This document shows, piece by piece, positions 62,727 to 64,000 of a stretch of DNA of 64,000 nucleotides. The translations under genes and the position numbers were made by a program. Positions within the stretch are counted from its first letter, which is position 1. Every line of letters begins with the position of its first letter. The notes beneath the pieces are model-generated. The model was not told where the DNA came from, ran no database searches, and saw nothing but the letters and a program-made list of their open reading frames with translations. The DNA is from Beijerinckiaceae bacterium (lineage in GTDB: Bacteria; Pseudomonadota; Alphaproteobacteria; Rhizobiales; Beijerinckiaceae), in the NCBI GenBank assembly GCA_947454485.1, contig CANGJJ010000003.1, forward strand, positions 124,001-188,000. The letters are read 5' to 3'.

Positions 62727-63797
62727 ATGACAGCGCCACTCAGCATCGCACAGCAAGGCTATTTCTTCGTCGGTGGTCGCTATGATGAGCGCGCCGATGG
62801 TCGCTATATGACTGGCCAGATGTATGTCGAGTTTCAAATCCCCGCTGCGCGCACCAAGGCGCTTCCCATCGTCATGTTTGCCGGTGGTGGACAAAGCGGG
62901 CTGAACTATTCCGGCACGCCCGATGGCCGCGAAGGCTGGATGCAATTTTTTCTGCGCGCGGGCTATGCGGTCTATCTGCTCGATCAACCCTCGCGCGCCC
63001 GCTCGCCGCATGATGACAGTGTCGGGCCGCAGCACAAATTCTCCGTCGAGCGTGTGCAGCAACAATTCACCGCGCCCGAGCGCTACAATATGTGGCCACA
63101 AGCCAAATTGCATACGCAGTGGCCTGGCAGCGGTGTTGCAGGCGATGAGGTCTTTGATCAATTCTATGCGCAGAATTTCGCTTCACTCTCGAGCTTTCCG
63201 CGCCAGCAAGAGTTGAATCGCGATGCAGGGGCCGCTTTGCTCGATCGCATCGGTCCGGCCATTCTCTTCACGCACTCACAATCGGGAACATTTGGTTGGC
63301 TTGTTGCAGATGCACGGCCTGATCTCGTCAAAGCGATTGTTGCGATGGAGCCCTCAGGCCCGCCCGTTCATGACAATCTCACCAAAGGTCCGCCCAATTG
63401 GTTTGAAGATGGTCCCTTCACCAAGCCCTATGGTCTCACTGCGGCACCACTGACTTATGATCCGCCGCTCTCATCGCCAAGCGATCTGGCTTTTGTGAAA
63501 CAGGCGATGCCCGATGCGCCTGATCGTGTGCGCTGTTGGGAGCAGGCAGAGCCCGCGCGCAAGCTCGCCAAACTGCAGGATTTGCCTGTGCTGGTGGTGG
63601 AGGCTGAGGCCTCCTATCACGCGCCCTTTGATCATTGCACCGCCCGCTATCTCAAACAGGCAGGCGTGACCAAGACGACCTATGTGCGACTGGCGGAGCT
63701 AGGTATTCACGGCAACGCGCATATGCTGATGCTCGAGAGCAATAATCACGAGATTGCAGAGGTTGCGCGCCAATGGCTGGAGAGCAACGGGCTCTGA
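62727..63797 (+). CDS. Alpha/beta hydrolase (esterase-like)
   Basis: 356 residues without a clear signal peptide. Oxyanion region IVMFAGGGQSGLNYSG, nucleophile elbow FTHSQSGTFGWLVA (Ser), catalytic His in GIHGNAHMLMLESNN. This matches a poorly characterised alpha/beta hydrolase group of esterase type. AAAAGGGGACGGG precedes the ATG. Its stop abuts the stop of the gene on the other strand. Confidence 0.88.
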   Translation: MTAPLSIAQQGYFFVGGRYDERADGRYMTGQMYVEFQIPAARTKALPIVMFAGGGQSGLNYSGTPDGREGWMQFFLRAGYAVYLLDQPSRARSPHDDSVGPQHKFSVERVQQQFTAPERYNMWPQAKLHTQWPGSGVAGDEVFDQFYAQNFASLSSFPRQQELNRDAGAALLDRIGPAILFTHSQSGTFGWLVADARPDLVKAIVAMEPSGPPVHDNLTKGPPNWFEDGPFTKPYGLTAAPLTYDPPLSSPSDLAFVKQAMPDAPDRVRCWEQAEPARKLAKLQDLPVLVVEAEASYHAPFDHCTARYLKQAGVTKTTYVRLAELGIHGNAHMLMLESNNHEIAEVARQWLESNGL

Positions 63798-64000
63798 TCA
63801 GCCGCCTGTTACGCTCATATGGCGGCCAATAGCGGGTTGCTTGGTGGTGCGGTCAATCACGAAGTCATGGCCCTTGGGCTTGCGTGCAATGGCGCGCTCG
63901 ATGACATCATTCAAGAGCTCGTCTGTGGGGCTGGCGCGAAGCGGTGCGCGCAGATCGGCGGCGTCTTCCTGACCAAGGCACATATAGAGCGTACCGGTGC
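63798..64000 (-). CDS. Unrecognised protein, 5' part outside window
   Basis: The frame is open to the window edge, so only the last 66 residues are seen; an internal Met at 63983 is probably not the start. Visible motifs are [18 protein letters not shown] and KGHDFVIDR, ending HMSVTGG. I do not recognise the family. It is convergent with the hydrolase gene, stops touching as TGATCA. Confidence 0.6.
   Translation of the reverse strand, partial: TGTLYMCLGQEDAADLRAPLRASPTDELLNDVIERAIARKPKGHDFVIDRTTKQPAIGRHMSVTGG

Overview
The window looks like chromosomal DNA of an alphaproteobacterium, most likely Hyphomicrobiales (Rhizobiales). The reasons are a FeuP/FeuQ-type two-component pair leading into a ccmIEFH cytochrome c maturation block and glnE, HWE-free PleC/DivJ-like orphan histidine kinases, a divergent cobT/cobS pair next to a DUF1289 gene, and a gene transfer agent (GTA) cluster of the Rhodobacter capsulatus type. 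It is densely coded: no gene-free stretch exceeds about 300 bases. I saw no tRNA, rRNA, CRISPR array, insertion sequence, integrase or attachment site.

Layout. 1-2285: the 3' part of a chemoreceptor and, converging on it, a sugar isomerase/epimerase. 2346-20110: a full GTA-like cluster in canonical order (TerS, TerL, portal, gp3.5, prohead protease, capsid, head-tail and tail proteins, tape measure, Dit/hub proteins, NlpC/P60 peptidase, megatron), then a DUF2793/S74 fibre protein and a complete lysis cassette (GH108 endolysin, holin-like protein, and an overlapping Rz/Rz1-type spanin pair). Two genes sit in the cluster on the opposite strand: an exported trypsin-like protease between capsid and gp6, and a YdcH-like DUF465 protein between tape measure and gp12. 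The cluster starts with a strong sigma70-type promoter (TTGACA, 17 bp, TAGGAT), a leader ending in an intrinsic terminator just before TerS, and has a second intrinsic terminator between protease and capsid.

20159-29566 (+): a PepSY-like periplasmic protein, feuP, feuQ, ccmI, ccmE, ccmF, ccmH and glnE. 29567-40961 (-): a PAS histidine kinase, aminopeptidase N, a three-domain acyltransferase (MFS-PlsC-AMP ligase), an MFS transporter and a CDF metal exporter. 41093-42724: glyoxalase I, a class II aldolase and a GlcG/HbpS-like protein. 42781-47323 (-): a branched-chain amino acid type ABC operon, livG-F-K-H-M. Then come a universal stress protein, dusA, a TSUP exporter, DUF1289, cobS/cobT, a Bug-type binding protein, an S10 carboxypeptidase, a second orphan histidine kinase, a hydroxyisobutyrate-dehydrogenase-like enzyme, a caspase-fold protein lacking both catalytic residues, the Mrp/ApbC Fe-S carrier, a TRAP binding protein with Tat signal, an alpha/beta hydrolase, and a truncated unknown gene at the right edge.

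Most interesting: the regulatory front end of the GTA cluster, its in-cluster spanin pair and counter-oriented protease, the Tyr/Ala pseudo-caspase, hairpins placed over ribosome binding sites (49568, 52606), and an unusual number of convergent gene pairs whose stop codons touch or overlap.
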